From positions 84,000,684 to 84,064,683 of the forward strand of contig CM042685.1 in NCBI GenBank assembly GCA_023614405.1: a stretch of 64,000 nucleotides of DNA. Direction: 5' to 3'. Shown piece after piece: positions 22,582 through 32,074 of the stretch. This stretch comes from Avena insularis. Taxonomy: Eukaryota > Streptophyta > Magnoliopsida > Poales > Poaceae. Made by a program: the position numbers and the translations under genes. Numbering within the stretch: the first letter of the stretch is position 1; every line of letters starts with the position of its first letter. Below the pieces are notes generated by a model that was not told where the DNA came from, ran no database searches, and was given only the letters and a program-made list of their open reading frames with translations.

Positions 22582-25285
22582 CCGGCTTGGATTGCTCAAC
22601 AATATCCTTAGCATTGGAAATGGCTTCTGCAAGTCGGAGAAAGAACATTGCATAGTGAGTACTTGGAGAATGTTGCCACAAGACCAAGTCAGAATACGAA
22701 AAACAAAGGAAAAACAGACACTTGCTCTTGGTGATTTGTTCCTTCAAGAAGGCAGATTTACCCTTTTCGGCATCTTCTGGTACTTCTCGTTAACCACGCC
22801 CCTCCGAGCATTCTCATTCTATGGAAAGGAAAAGTTTAACGCTGCTTAGTCTACTTGGAGCATCTAGCCGGATAAATATCCACCTAGAGGCTTGGGGGCT
22901 ACAGTGAGAGTTTTTAACTTAGCACTATGCCTGGTCTTTCTTTAAGCATATAGTAGGAACTAATTCAGTTTTAAACTAGAAGCTTGGGGGCTACAGTATA
23001 AAGTTTTAACTCAGTCATATGCTTAGTCTTTCTTTAAGCATCTAGTCGGAACTAATTCAATTACAACTATAAGCTTGGGGGTTACTGTATTGAAATTTAT
23101 AAACACTGCGTATGCTACTTTTAAAGCATCTAGTCGGAATAATTTATTCAAACTATATGCTTGGGGGCAACAGTGAGAAGTTTTCTAGCTTAGTCACTCT
23201 TAGAGCATTCAGATGCAAAGACCTGTGGTTTTCCGTCTAAATCCTCGGGGGCTATAGTGGGATACTCATATGAAATGCAAAAGGCAAATAAAACTTACAA
23301 GTGCGATGATCTTGAGGTTTGTAACACTCTCAGCAAGAAAGTTGCCAAAGGATAAACTGTTTCCCTGCAAGATTTCTTCTTGCCGGAGAAGCTCCTCAAG
23401 ACCGCATGTTGGAGATGTCGGTGTAAGTACCAGGTAGAATATCTTCGGGAACTCTATGGCTTTCTTGGGTGCGGAGGCACCGCCTTTGGCAGACATACCA
23501 CTCTCCACCACTGCCTTACCGCTACCGATGGCATCCTTAGTCGGAGCTTCAGCCATTTGGGTTGTGGCACTTTCTTGCGTTGCCTGTTTGCCGACAACGG
23601 TAAGCTCCACGGAGGCACCTGAGTCCACTTCCATGGCGGAAGGGCCAGGTGCATCTTTGGCCCGTGAGCTTGTCAGAGCAGCCGTAGGCTGGACGCTAGG
23701 AGTGACAAGGGCGATGGCGGGAGATGCGCGGAAAAAACGTCACGATGCAACATATCCTTAATGTTTCTAGAAGCCCCCAAAGTTTTGGAGGTCTTCTTCA
23801 AACTGGTTGTGGCCTTCTTCCTGAAACGTGCAAAAAGTATAAGTACATGAATAAGACAAGCAATGGACAATGTCGGAGAGAAAGAAGCTTACACAAGAGG
23901 GGGTGCTTTGGCAAAGGGGATACCGGTAATCTTTCTTTTCTCCGCCTCCAGGGCAGCGGTAGTCTTCTTGGAGGCTCCACCCTCCGTCTTCTTCTTCTTG
24001 CCTCCGTCGGCAGCGTCAGAGGTGGAGCTCTTCCGCTTTCACGCCAACGAGACATTGTCGTCGGAAAGTACTGTGACTTCCTTCATCTTTGGGTCATAGA
24101 TTTGGACAGCCATGCTCCCTCCTCTAGACTGCTAAGCTGTTAAGTGAAATCCCACAAGTGTTAGACGAGATGGATATGGCTAGACGGAAGAACTAGAGTA
24201 TATGTCATACACGGAAAATAAACATCATACCTTTGGGCATGTGCCGTTAACTAACATGTCATAGGTGATGGTGAAGCCTCGCTTCCTATCCTTCACCTTC
24301 ACGATGTCCTTGAGTCAAAGCTTGATGGAGTTACTCGAGAAATTGTCCTCAGAGATGCGAAGGCTATCCTTCCTATCCTTGGTGTACTCATGCATCATCT
24401 TTGAGCGGTGCTGCAGAGGCTGGATCCGCCTAACGAACTAGCACATGTCCAGGTCCAAACCGGTCAGACTCGTCTCTACGAACCACTCTATCCTCCTTAT
24501 AGCACAGGAAGCATCGATGTCGGAGGGAAGGGGGCCTGGGATCTCCATGTTGAAGCTTCGATGATGGCTCCATCGACAAAGTCTGGGTACGTCGCTTCTC
24601 GGCCAGCCAGAGCGATATCTGGGCCATAGAAATACGTCCGTTGCTAGTTCTTACAGGACTCATGGCCAACGATGTCGGGGAACCGCCGACCAGGCCGGAT
24701 CTTAAAACTAATAGTGCCACAGTTCCTGAGCTCGTCCTTGCCGGCTCTGGCTTCTCGCTTGAAGGTGAAAAAGTAAATAAAGAGATCTAGCCTAGGCCTA
24801 ATCCCTAAGTAACCCTCACAAAGCGCCACATAATTGCTAAGCGCGAGGATGCTATTGGGGGAGACGTTCTGAGGCTGTACTCGGTAATGGTTGAGGACAA
24901 CTAGGAAGAAATTGGAGATGGGCAGGGAGACGCGGTGTACCAGTTGGGATTTGAGGTACACCTTCTCTCCGGCTTGGGGAGAAGGAGTGACCTCGCCGGC
25001 CGCCGCCGCCCGCCAGGCGAGCCCCTCCGTCGCAGGGAGTTAGCTCTCGATGATTAGCTCCTTGATGTCGTGGTCCGTAATATCCGAACCACGCCAGTCG
25101 CCGTTGTGGGAGTCGTATTCCTCCTCTAGCAGCTCCAGCGCCGCTGGGTAATGCTCACCGCAGGTGGTTTTGACCATCGCGGATTTGGGAATCACCGGGC
25201 CCTCTGGGGGATGATGACGGTGCTCGCCGGCTTTGCCGTGGCATCGCCTGACGCCGCCATGGATGGGGTGGAACTGCTGCTGGCC
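22582..25285 (-). pseudogene. Antisense spliced gene of element A (Transposase_28-like), truncated
   Basis: Encoded opposite to pol between integrase and the 3' LTR. ATG at 25285 (MASSSSTPSMAASG…). Exons by comparison with element B: 24231-25285, 23894-24136, 23299-23820, about 22700-22818, and 22582-22626. The first exon carries LPISNFFLVVLNHY, SPNSILALSNYVALCEGYL and RPRLDLFIYFF, as in Pfam 'putative gypsy type transposon' (Transposase_28) proteins. One base is missing near 25200 and stops occur near 25040 and 24650. The coiled-coil and C-terminal exons present in B are gone: after …DIVEQSK the sequence jumps to what is 3' flank in B. Function of the family is unknown. Confidence 0.75.
22880..23262 (+). 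repeat. Five ~90-bp tandem units with polypurine-tract-like cores (element A)
   Basis: GCTTGGGGGCTACAGT-like cores begin at 22890, 22982, 23075, 23159 and 23244 (spacing 92, 93, 84, 85). Between them recurs 'taagcatctagtcggaacta'. The core resembles the polypurine tract/LTR junction of the same element (CCGGGGGCTAC|TGTTGG). The array lies within an intron of the antisense gene. Confidence 0.85.
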
Positions 25286-25432
25286 ATTGGAGAGGTTGAG
25301 GTGGTGACTGAGAAAGATTGAAGGGCTAGGGTTTTTTGCTATGGAGTGGAGAGCTCGAGGAGGCGCCCGTTGGAGGAAGAAGACGATGCAGAGGAGAATG
25401 AGGTGAAAATTAAAATTTCCACCGTTGTTACA

Positions 25433-25440
25433 ATTTATAA
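25433..25440 (-). promoter_or_regulatory. TATA-like box of the antisense gene (element A)
   Basis: TTATAAAT on the minus strand, 148 bases before the ATG. Element B has CATAAATA at the matching place (145 bases before its ATG), with conserved flanks (…CTTGA.GCTGGAG…). Inferred core promoter. Confidence 0.45.
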
Positions 25441-25872
25441 CCTCCAGCGTCAAGATTCGTGCAAGACGATCGAATGGTTGATGCGTGGACGACGTGTGCG
25501 GAAGCGGTCGCGGAAATTTTGCAACGTTGCCAACCGTCAATGCCAACGGTTTGTATCGCTCGCGTGGGAAAAACAGACATGATTGCGTTCTCTGTATGCG
25601 TGGGTTACGAGGCATTGCTGACCTACGTCTACGTCGTCATAGCTGTCACTGGTAGATGAACCATCACATTGGAAGATTCCGGCATGGACGGATCCAGTCC
25701 GGCTATGGAAGAGTACGATAGAAGATTCAGCAATTCTCCGACTTATAAGTTGAAGACGGAGAAAACCTTGCAGGGTTCTTTGGGAGTACTACAAGATATT
25801 GCTTGACGATTTGCCGACATCCATCTAGATGGAGCATTCAACGTGAAGAGGCAAGATGGCGCAAGATCTCGG

Positions 25873-25889
25873 AGTTCTCCGGGGGCTAC
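25873..25889 (+). other. Polypurine tract of element A
   Basis: AGTTCTCCGGGGGCTAC immediately before the 3' LTR. It is G-rich and placed for plus-strand priming. The complementary sequence directly follows the corresponding LTR in element B (31474-31489). Confidence 0.75.
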
Positions 25890-26438
25890 TGTTGGGGATA
25901 TGCTATATGGGTATCCTCATAGCATGTCTCCTACCCGGATAAACCCGGTGGCCCATAGTTGGTAGCATGGCCCATGGCCTGCTGGGCGGCCCAGTTAGAT
26001 GGATCCAGAAGGGAGGCCCATGCCGGATAAAGGAAGGCTACGGAGGAGTCACCGACATATCCGGAGCCTTGGAGTGTAAGACACACTAGACTAGTTGTAA
26101 GCTGTGTAGGACTCTATATCCTGTCCGGCTAGGACTTTTCCCTGTAACCCTAGGACCTGACGACTATATAAGTCGGGCCTATGGGAGCCTTTAGGGCACA
26201 ATCTCAGACAATCTGGTGTCGACTACGACACACCTAGCATAGCAAACCAATCCCTGTAACTCGGCGTATTTTCCCTTATAGTGATTTATAGCAGGAGTAG
26301 GATTCCGCCACCGTCGTGGGATCTGAACCTGGGTAAGCTATGTTACCTCGTACCCGTCAACCGTCCGCCTTCCCCCACTTCTCTAAACACGCACTGTGAG
26401 GACCCCTCCATGGTGTACTAGTCGGCAATACCGCGACA
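25890..26438 (+). repeat. 3' LTR of element A
   Basis: TGTTGGGGATATG … CAATACCGCGACA, 549 bp, matching 14239-14788. TATATAAG at 26165-26172. Followed by CCCGA, the target duplication. Confidence 0.95.
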
Positions 26439-27860
26439 CCCGACACATAGCCAGGAACCCTAACTGCGCCGATCTTGGCGAATTTCGAAACCATCATAGA
26501 AAATTCAAAAAAAATCCAAAAAATATGAAACCTTCGCACACAGTCATTTTATGTTACCTAGTTGTAGGTAAAAATAAAAAACTTGGCATATGAGGATTAT
26601 TCGAAAAAAGTGTTCACAGAAATCCCCTACCGCCTTCGAGGATTCATGGCTTTCACGGCAAGATGGGCTAGGTCATGACCACAACCATGGCATAGTTTGT
26701 TATAATGTGCCCATATTCCGCACATGCATTTATCATGTGATGGCAAACAATGCTGCTTCATGAATTCTTCATGTTCTCTGCATGGAAAATCCATTTTCCA
26801 TTTTACCGGTGCCGAAAAGGGCCTATTTTGTGAATCAGCCACCAAGGATGTGATGCGAAAATGTATCATCCTATTTTTAATAAATACTAGAGAGCATTTA
26901 GTGATCAATTCACCAGTTGGCTTCACCTAGAACCCCTCAGTGCAACCCCTGCATATAAACAAGTTTCTTCCTGTCTAGATGGAAGGGGCTCAAATTTAGC
27001 CTGGAGCTACCTCGTAGCTCTTCCAAGAATTTCCCAAAAAATCATTTTCAGGTACAAACACATGGCATTTCTTCAGAGATCCAATAAGAGATTGGCAAGA
27101 CCAGGGACATAGCCAAGAACCCTAAAAACCGTGATCTCGGCCGAATTTTGAAACCAGCATAAACAATTCAAAAAATACCAAAAAATGTGAAACCTTCGCA
27201 CATAGTCGTTTTATGTTACCTAGTTAAATGTAAAAATAACAATCGTGGAATATGAGGATTATTCGAAAAAAGTCTTCACAGAAATCACCTACGCGCCTTC
27301 GAGGATTCATGGCTTTAAAGGCAAGATGAGCTAGGCCATAACCACAACCATGGAATAGTTTATTATAATGTTCCCATATTCCGCACATGTGTGTATCATG
27401 TGATTACACACAATATTATTTCATGAAGTTCTCACGTTCTCTACACGAAAAATCCATTTTCCATTTTTTCGGTGCCGAAAAGGGCCTATTTGGTGCAGCA
27501 GCCACCAAGGATGTGATGTGGAAATGCATCACCCCACTTTTAATAAATACTCTCTCTGTTTCAAAATATAAGATGTTTTAGCTTTGTGAAGAGATTGTTA
27601 CTATACTTTTTTAGTGTTTAGATTCGATGTGAACCTACACACGAAAAGTGCTCTAGATGCACTACTTTCACAAAGCTAAAACATCTTATATTTTGAAATA
27701 AAGGGAGTACTAGAGAGCATTTAGTGGTCAATTCACTAGTTGGCTTCACCTAGAACCTCTCGGTGCAACCCCGTGATATAAACAAGTTTCTACCGGTCTA
27801 GCTGGAAGGGGCTCAAATTTAGCCTGGAGCTACCTTGTAGCTCTCCCAAGAATTTTCCAG
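26439..27860 (+). repeat. Tandem array of the ~660-bp repeat, right part
   Basis: Resumes in mid-unit after element A. Further unit starts are at about 26862 and 27526; spacing is 664 bp, and 240 + 424 = 664 bp across the element A insertion. The last unit holds a MITE and breaks off at about 27860 (…aagaattttccag), where repeat A begins. In total about five and a half units are present. Confidence 0.85.
27550..27707. mobile_element. Stowaway-like MITE, 158 bp
   Basis: Terminal inverted repeats of about 38 bp (CTCTCTCTGTTTCAAAATAT … ATATTTTGAAATAAAGGGAG) with the shared inner part 'aagatgttttagctttgtga' and its complement. TA flanks on both sides (27548-27549 and 27708-27709). A sister unit (near 26879) shows the empty site 'taataaatactagagagc', confirming the insertion and TA duplication. 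It has no coding capacity and would depend on a Tc1/mariner transposase elsewhere. Confidence 0.92.
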
Positions 27861-28240
27861 AAAGTGTGATGGGATTTTGAGATATAAAATATATATGTAT
27901 ATACCATGTGTGTGAGGAGATGTTCCCACACACATACATATATCCATGGGACGATTGACAATTATAGTGCAACATAGCCACAGGGAGGGGGGGTCCTTAA
28001 TGTGAGATCTTGTGCTGAAACTTTGATCCACCATGCCATGACCTAATAAGCTAAGTTTCTAACCAAGGATAAAAGTCCACTGTATCTAGGGTTGGGGGAT
28101 ACGATCCACGGACCCCACGGTCTCGTGTTTTGTTGAAAATCGAGCACCGGCGGAACGCCGACCCCTCCAAAGCATGCATGTGTCAATAGAATATGTACAA
28201 AAGTATGATGGGTTGTTGAGTTAGGCAATATAGGTAGCAC
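27861..28240 (+). repeat. Repeat A copy right of the array, plus diverged continuation
   Basis: Starts 'aaagtgtgatgggattttgag' and follows the copy at 12007-12204: 'atataccatgtgtgtgagga', 'catatatccatgggacga', 'tccaccatgccatgacctaa'. A more diverged continuation runs to about 28240. Being direct to the left copies, it brackets the 660-bp array. Confidence 0.55.
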
Positions 28241-28876
28241 TGTTGTGATGGTTTATTGAGATAGAATATGCCCATGATCTAGGGTTTCATTGAAAATCGA
28301 GATCGAGCATCATATGCAGCATAACTAACTTCTTGTAGGGCTACATGCAATTTTGTAGGGATTATTCCGAAGTGCTCTAATATGCCTTTTTGATAAAAGC
28401 CCTAGACAGTGGCCCAGTAGATCTACCCGTTCGACGAGATTTGAAACGTGTTTTTGGCCGCACGTTGAATCTTATCTAAATTTTAATATAGTATCTAAAA
28501 TACTTTTACATCTCTTTAGATCATTACAAATATTATGTCACAAACATAATATAAAGTAGTAGTCCACATTATTGCTTCTATTTAGATTTATTTGTCAATA
28601 ATTTATAGTTTTCATCACGAGGCCCTTATAGTGAAGTATTTTTAAAAATGGTTAATTTATTTGTACCCTCCATCATGCATCTAACGGCTAGGACACCAAG
28701 ACCAAATTTCCAGGTCAGTTCTCCCGCCCACGCGAAACTTGGCGCCACACGCGGGAGAGTTTCTACCAAAACGAAAATTTCTTGGTGTGCAATTATCTTT
28801 CAGCACACCCCCACAGCGCCACCTAAGCATTTGCCTAAAGGACATTTATGTAATATATTTGAAACCCTTTTTGTCC

Positions 28877-29330
28877 CCTCATCGAAATGAGACATATCCA
28901 AATTTCCCCACCCCCTCGATGCTGTCCTCTCCCTTCTCCCCTCGCCCTCCACGCCATCCATATCCCTTATCCCATCGCCCTTCCTCCCATTCGCGCCCCT
29001 CCGCTCTCTTCCTCTACTCCCCTCGTCTCCGTCCGTCCCTCCAGTGGTAACCTCTCCGTGACCCTAGCCCAAAACCTTGCCCCTCCTCACCATCCCGGTT
29101 TTCCGCCAGGCCGTTGAGCTAGCAGGTCGTCCACTTCGCCGAAAGCCCACCGACCTTGTCTACCACCTGGTCGTACACTTCACCAGCATAGTCGGCCAGC
29201 TCGCCATCCACCTCGCCGACAAGGTCTGTCACCACACTCACAAGGCCCATCTACCTCGCCGTCCACCTCGTCGACAAGGTCTTCTACCTCGTCGTCCAGC
29301 TCGATTCCATGTGACAAGGGTCACTGTAAG
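28877..29330 (+). promoter_or_regulatory. Pyrimidine-rich leader region of the CACTA gene
   Basis: An abrupt change from AT-rich DNA to a C/T-rich, CpG-containing stretch (ctccccac…, ctctcttcctctactcccct), then internally repetitive 'ctcgccgtccacctcgtcga' modules up to about 29310. This looks like a promoter/5' leader or a proline-rich first exon. No start codon can be chosen. Inference only. Confidence 0.3.
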
Positions 29331-29439
29331 AAACACGCTATCAAAAAGGCCCTACAACCTGCAGGAAAGGAAGCACGCTCATGCTCGATGCTCATGTTTT
29401 TTACTTTTGCATGTGAAATGGTGTTCATTATCCTATTCA

Positions 29440-30700
29440 TGCCACCAATTTTCTTGTTTTTGGTTCAGTTAATTTCTCTTATTTGTTTTGCATGTGACAT
29501 TGCTTGTGAGCTTGTGATCAAGGTTGCATTATCCTGTCTGTTGCATAAGTTTGAATGATTCTTGATATGTCTGATAAGTAGAGTATTAATTGTTCATAGT
29601 TGTCTATTTTACATGATGATTACTATCAAATAATTAACCTCATAGGTTATTTTCTTAATTTCCTGAAAGATTCTTATCCTCTTATGTTTATGTGTCCTTC
29701 CCTTCTTATTTGTTATGTTGCAACCAATTAATAAGTGAGATTCAGAGTACTCGACTTATGATTAGTTTACATATAGATAAATTTTGCGTTATATTTCCTG
29801 TACTCTTTTCCATTGGTTTGACTACTTCGTTCTATGTCTTTTGGTCAGATTATAAATTACTTAGTGGACTATATTACATGATGATTACTATAGAGCAATC
29901 AGCAGCATAAGTTATATTTTGTTTATTTTCATGATAATTGCTTATCTTGCTTATGTTTTATTGTGGTTATCCTATTTAACTGCATGTATACTAGTTCATC
30001 TTATGATCTTTTTGCATGTGATAAAGTTTGCATTGTCTTGCTTTTTTGCATTAGTTTGGATGCTTCATTATATGCCTTATGATCACAATACAAATTGTTC
30101 ATAGTGAGCTTTCACATAATCAGTTCTGTAGAACAATCAGTACTGTAGGTTATATTTTGTTTAGTCATAGTATTAATGCTTATCCTGCTTATGTTTAACC
30201 GTCCCCCACTGCTTACTATTGCAACTAATTGGTCAATTGTCCAGCTTATATGTATTATTCATCTTATGATCTTTTTTGCGTGTGATGAAGGTTTCATCAT
30301 CTTGTCTATTGCATTATTTTGGCAGCTTCATCATATGACTTATGTCAGAGTAAAAACTACCCAAAGTGGACTACTTACATGATGATTGCTATATAACATA
30401 GATTATATTTTGTTTAATTGCCTCTTTAATTGCATGGTAGATGCTTGTCCTTCTTATATTTAATTAACATGCATTGCTTATTATTACAACCAATTGGTGA
30501 ATTGTCCAGCTTGTATACTATTCGGCTTAAGATAAGTTTTGTATGTGATAAATGTTGCATTATCTTGTCCATTTCATTAATTTCCCCGCTTCATTGTAAG
30601 TATTATGATGTGAGATTTAGAGTATAAGTTGCTCATAATAGACTATTGTATATTATAATTACTATAAAACAATCAATGCCATAGGTTTTATTTTTGTAGC
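29440..30700 (+). repeat. Degenerate ~255-bp tandem repeat, about 4.5 copies
   Basis: Landmark 'gttgcattatcttgtc..ttgcatta' recurs at about 29526, 29780, 30027, 30284 and 30552. Within each period come 'catgatgattactata', 'ataggttatattttgttta', 'atgcttatcctgcttatgtt' and 'accaattggt.aattgtccagctt'. It is AT-rich and noncoding, and lies directly before a splice-like acceptor, so it is probably in an intron of the CACTA gene. Confidence 0.75.
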
Positions 30701-30721
30701 TTACTTGTGGTTGTTTATTCA

Positions 30722-30935
30722 TGATAGAACCATAGTTACATCCCATGGAGGAAATACGGCTAAAAACATCATGAGAAACAATGCATGGATGCAACAAATG
30801 GGTGTTAGGCCCCTTGTTTATGCATCGCCCACTAAATTCTCCCCTAAAAAGAGCAGGGATGAAGGTTCTGGATCTGAGGATTATCTCGAAGGGGAGGAAG
30901 ATGAGCCGAAGGTTGTCCCATTACTTGCCTACCCA
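30722..30935 (+). pseudogene. Exon of the CACTA TNPA-like gene, left of element B
   Basis: After an acceptor-like 'ttcatgatag' the frame reads through RNNAWMQQMGVRPLVY, SPKKSRDEGSGSEDYLEGEE and VVPLLAYP, then is cut by element B at 30936. It continues after the insertion at 43886. Acidic and lysine-rich character fits the N-terminal part of TNPA-like regulatory proteins of CACTA elements, which bind subterminal motifs. Identification rests on its position in the element and on the downstream Ptta-like exon. Confidence 0.5.
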
Positions 30936-31473
30936 TGTCGTGGTATTGCCGACAAGTACGTCATGAAGGGGTCCTCACAGTGCGTGTTTAGAGACGTGGG
31001 GGAAGGCGGATGGTTGACGGGTATGAGGTAACACAGCTTACCCAGGTTCAGATCCCACAACGGTGGCGGAATCCTACTCTTGCTATAAATCACAATAATG
31101 GCAATACGCCGAGTTACAGGGATTGGTTCGCTATGCGAGATGACTAGAAAGTCTAAGTTATCGTGTCCTAAAGGCTCCCGTAGGCCCGACTTATATAGTC
31201 GTCAGGTCCTAGGGTTACAGGGAAAATTCCTAGCCGGACAGGTTACAGAGTCCTACACCGTCTATTACTAGTCTTGCGTGTCTTGTACCCCAAGGCTCCG
31301 GGTACGTCGGTGACTCCAACCGTAGCCTTCCTTTATCCGGCATGGGCCTCCCTTCTGGATCCATCTAACTGGGCCACCCAGCAGGCCATGGGCCATGCTA
31401 CCAACCGTGGGCCACCCGTGTTATCCGGATAGGAGACATGCTATGAGGATACCCATATAGAATATCCCCAACA
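30936..31473 (-). repeat. 3' LTR of element B
   Basis: On the plus strand it reads TGTCGTGGTATTGCCGAC … ATATCCCCAACA, the reverse complement of the element A LTR with small indels. A TATA box (CTTATATAG on plus) is at about 31190-31198. Confidence 0.95.
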
Positions 31474-31489
31474 GTAGCCCCCGGAGAAC
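31474..31489 (-). other. Polypurine tract of element B
   Basis: GTAGCCCCCGGAGAAC on plus, i.e. GTTCTCCGGGGGCTAC on the element strand, directly next to the 3' LTR. Confidence 0.75.
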
Positions 31490-31922
31490 TCCGAGATCTT
31501 GCGCCATCTTGCCTCTTCACGTTGAATGCTCCGTCTAGATGGATGTCGGCAAATTGTCAAGCAATATCTTGTAGTCCTCCCAAAGAACCCTACAAGGTTT
31601 TCTCTGTCTTCAATTAGTAAGCCAGAGAAATGCTGAATCTTCCATCGTACTCATCTGTAGCCGGACTAGATCCGTCCATGCCGGAATCTTCTGATGTGAT
31701 GGCTCATCTGCCTATGTTAGCTAGGGCGACATAGACGTAGGTCAGCGATGCCTCGTAACTCACACATGCAGAGAACGCAATCATGTCCAATTTTCCCGCG
31801 CGAGCGATACGAACCGTTGGTGGCAACGGTTGGGACGTGACGAAATTTGCGCACACGTTCGTACATAAGTCGTCTACGCGGCAACCGTCCGATCAAGATG
31901 CACGAATCTTGATGCTGGAGAT

Positions 31923-31930
31923 CATAAATA
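31923..31930 (+). promoter_or_regulatory. TATA-like box of the antisense gene (element B)
   Basis: CATAAATA, 145 bases before the ATG at 32075. It is conserved in place with TTATAAAT in element A. Inferred. Confidence 0.45.
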
Positions 31931-32074
31931 GTAACTGCGATGGAATTTTTACTTTTCACCTCATTCTCTCCTCGCATCATCTTCTTCCTCCAGCGAGCGC
32001 CCCCTCGAGCTCTCCGTGCAACCTTGCGAAAAACCATAACTCCCAATCTCGCCAGTCACCTCCAAACTCGCGCA

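Larger units (their letters stand above)
14239..26438 (+). mobile_element. Element A: complete Tat-lineage Ty3/gypsy LTR retrotransposon
   Basis: A 12.2-kb element with two LTRs of 550 and 549 bp, a primer-binding site directly after the 5' LTR and a G-rich polypurine tract directly before the 3' LTR. The target duplication is CCCGG (14234-14238) against CCCGA (26439-26443), one base having changed; the uninterrupted site in sister array units reads 'aagacccgacacatag'. The gene order is gag, protease, reverse transcriptase, RNase H, archaeal-type RNase H, integrase. The double RNase H points to the Tat lineage. An additional gene lies on the opposite strand between integrase and the 3' LTR. 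All frames contain stops or shifts, so it is not autonomous now. It inserted into the 660-bp array. Confidence 0.93.

Noticed and set aside
12205..27860. Centromeric satellite
   Set aside because: Only about five and a half units, with internal deletions. No centromeric element signature recognised.
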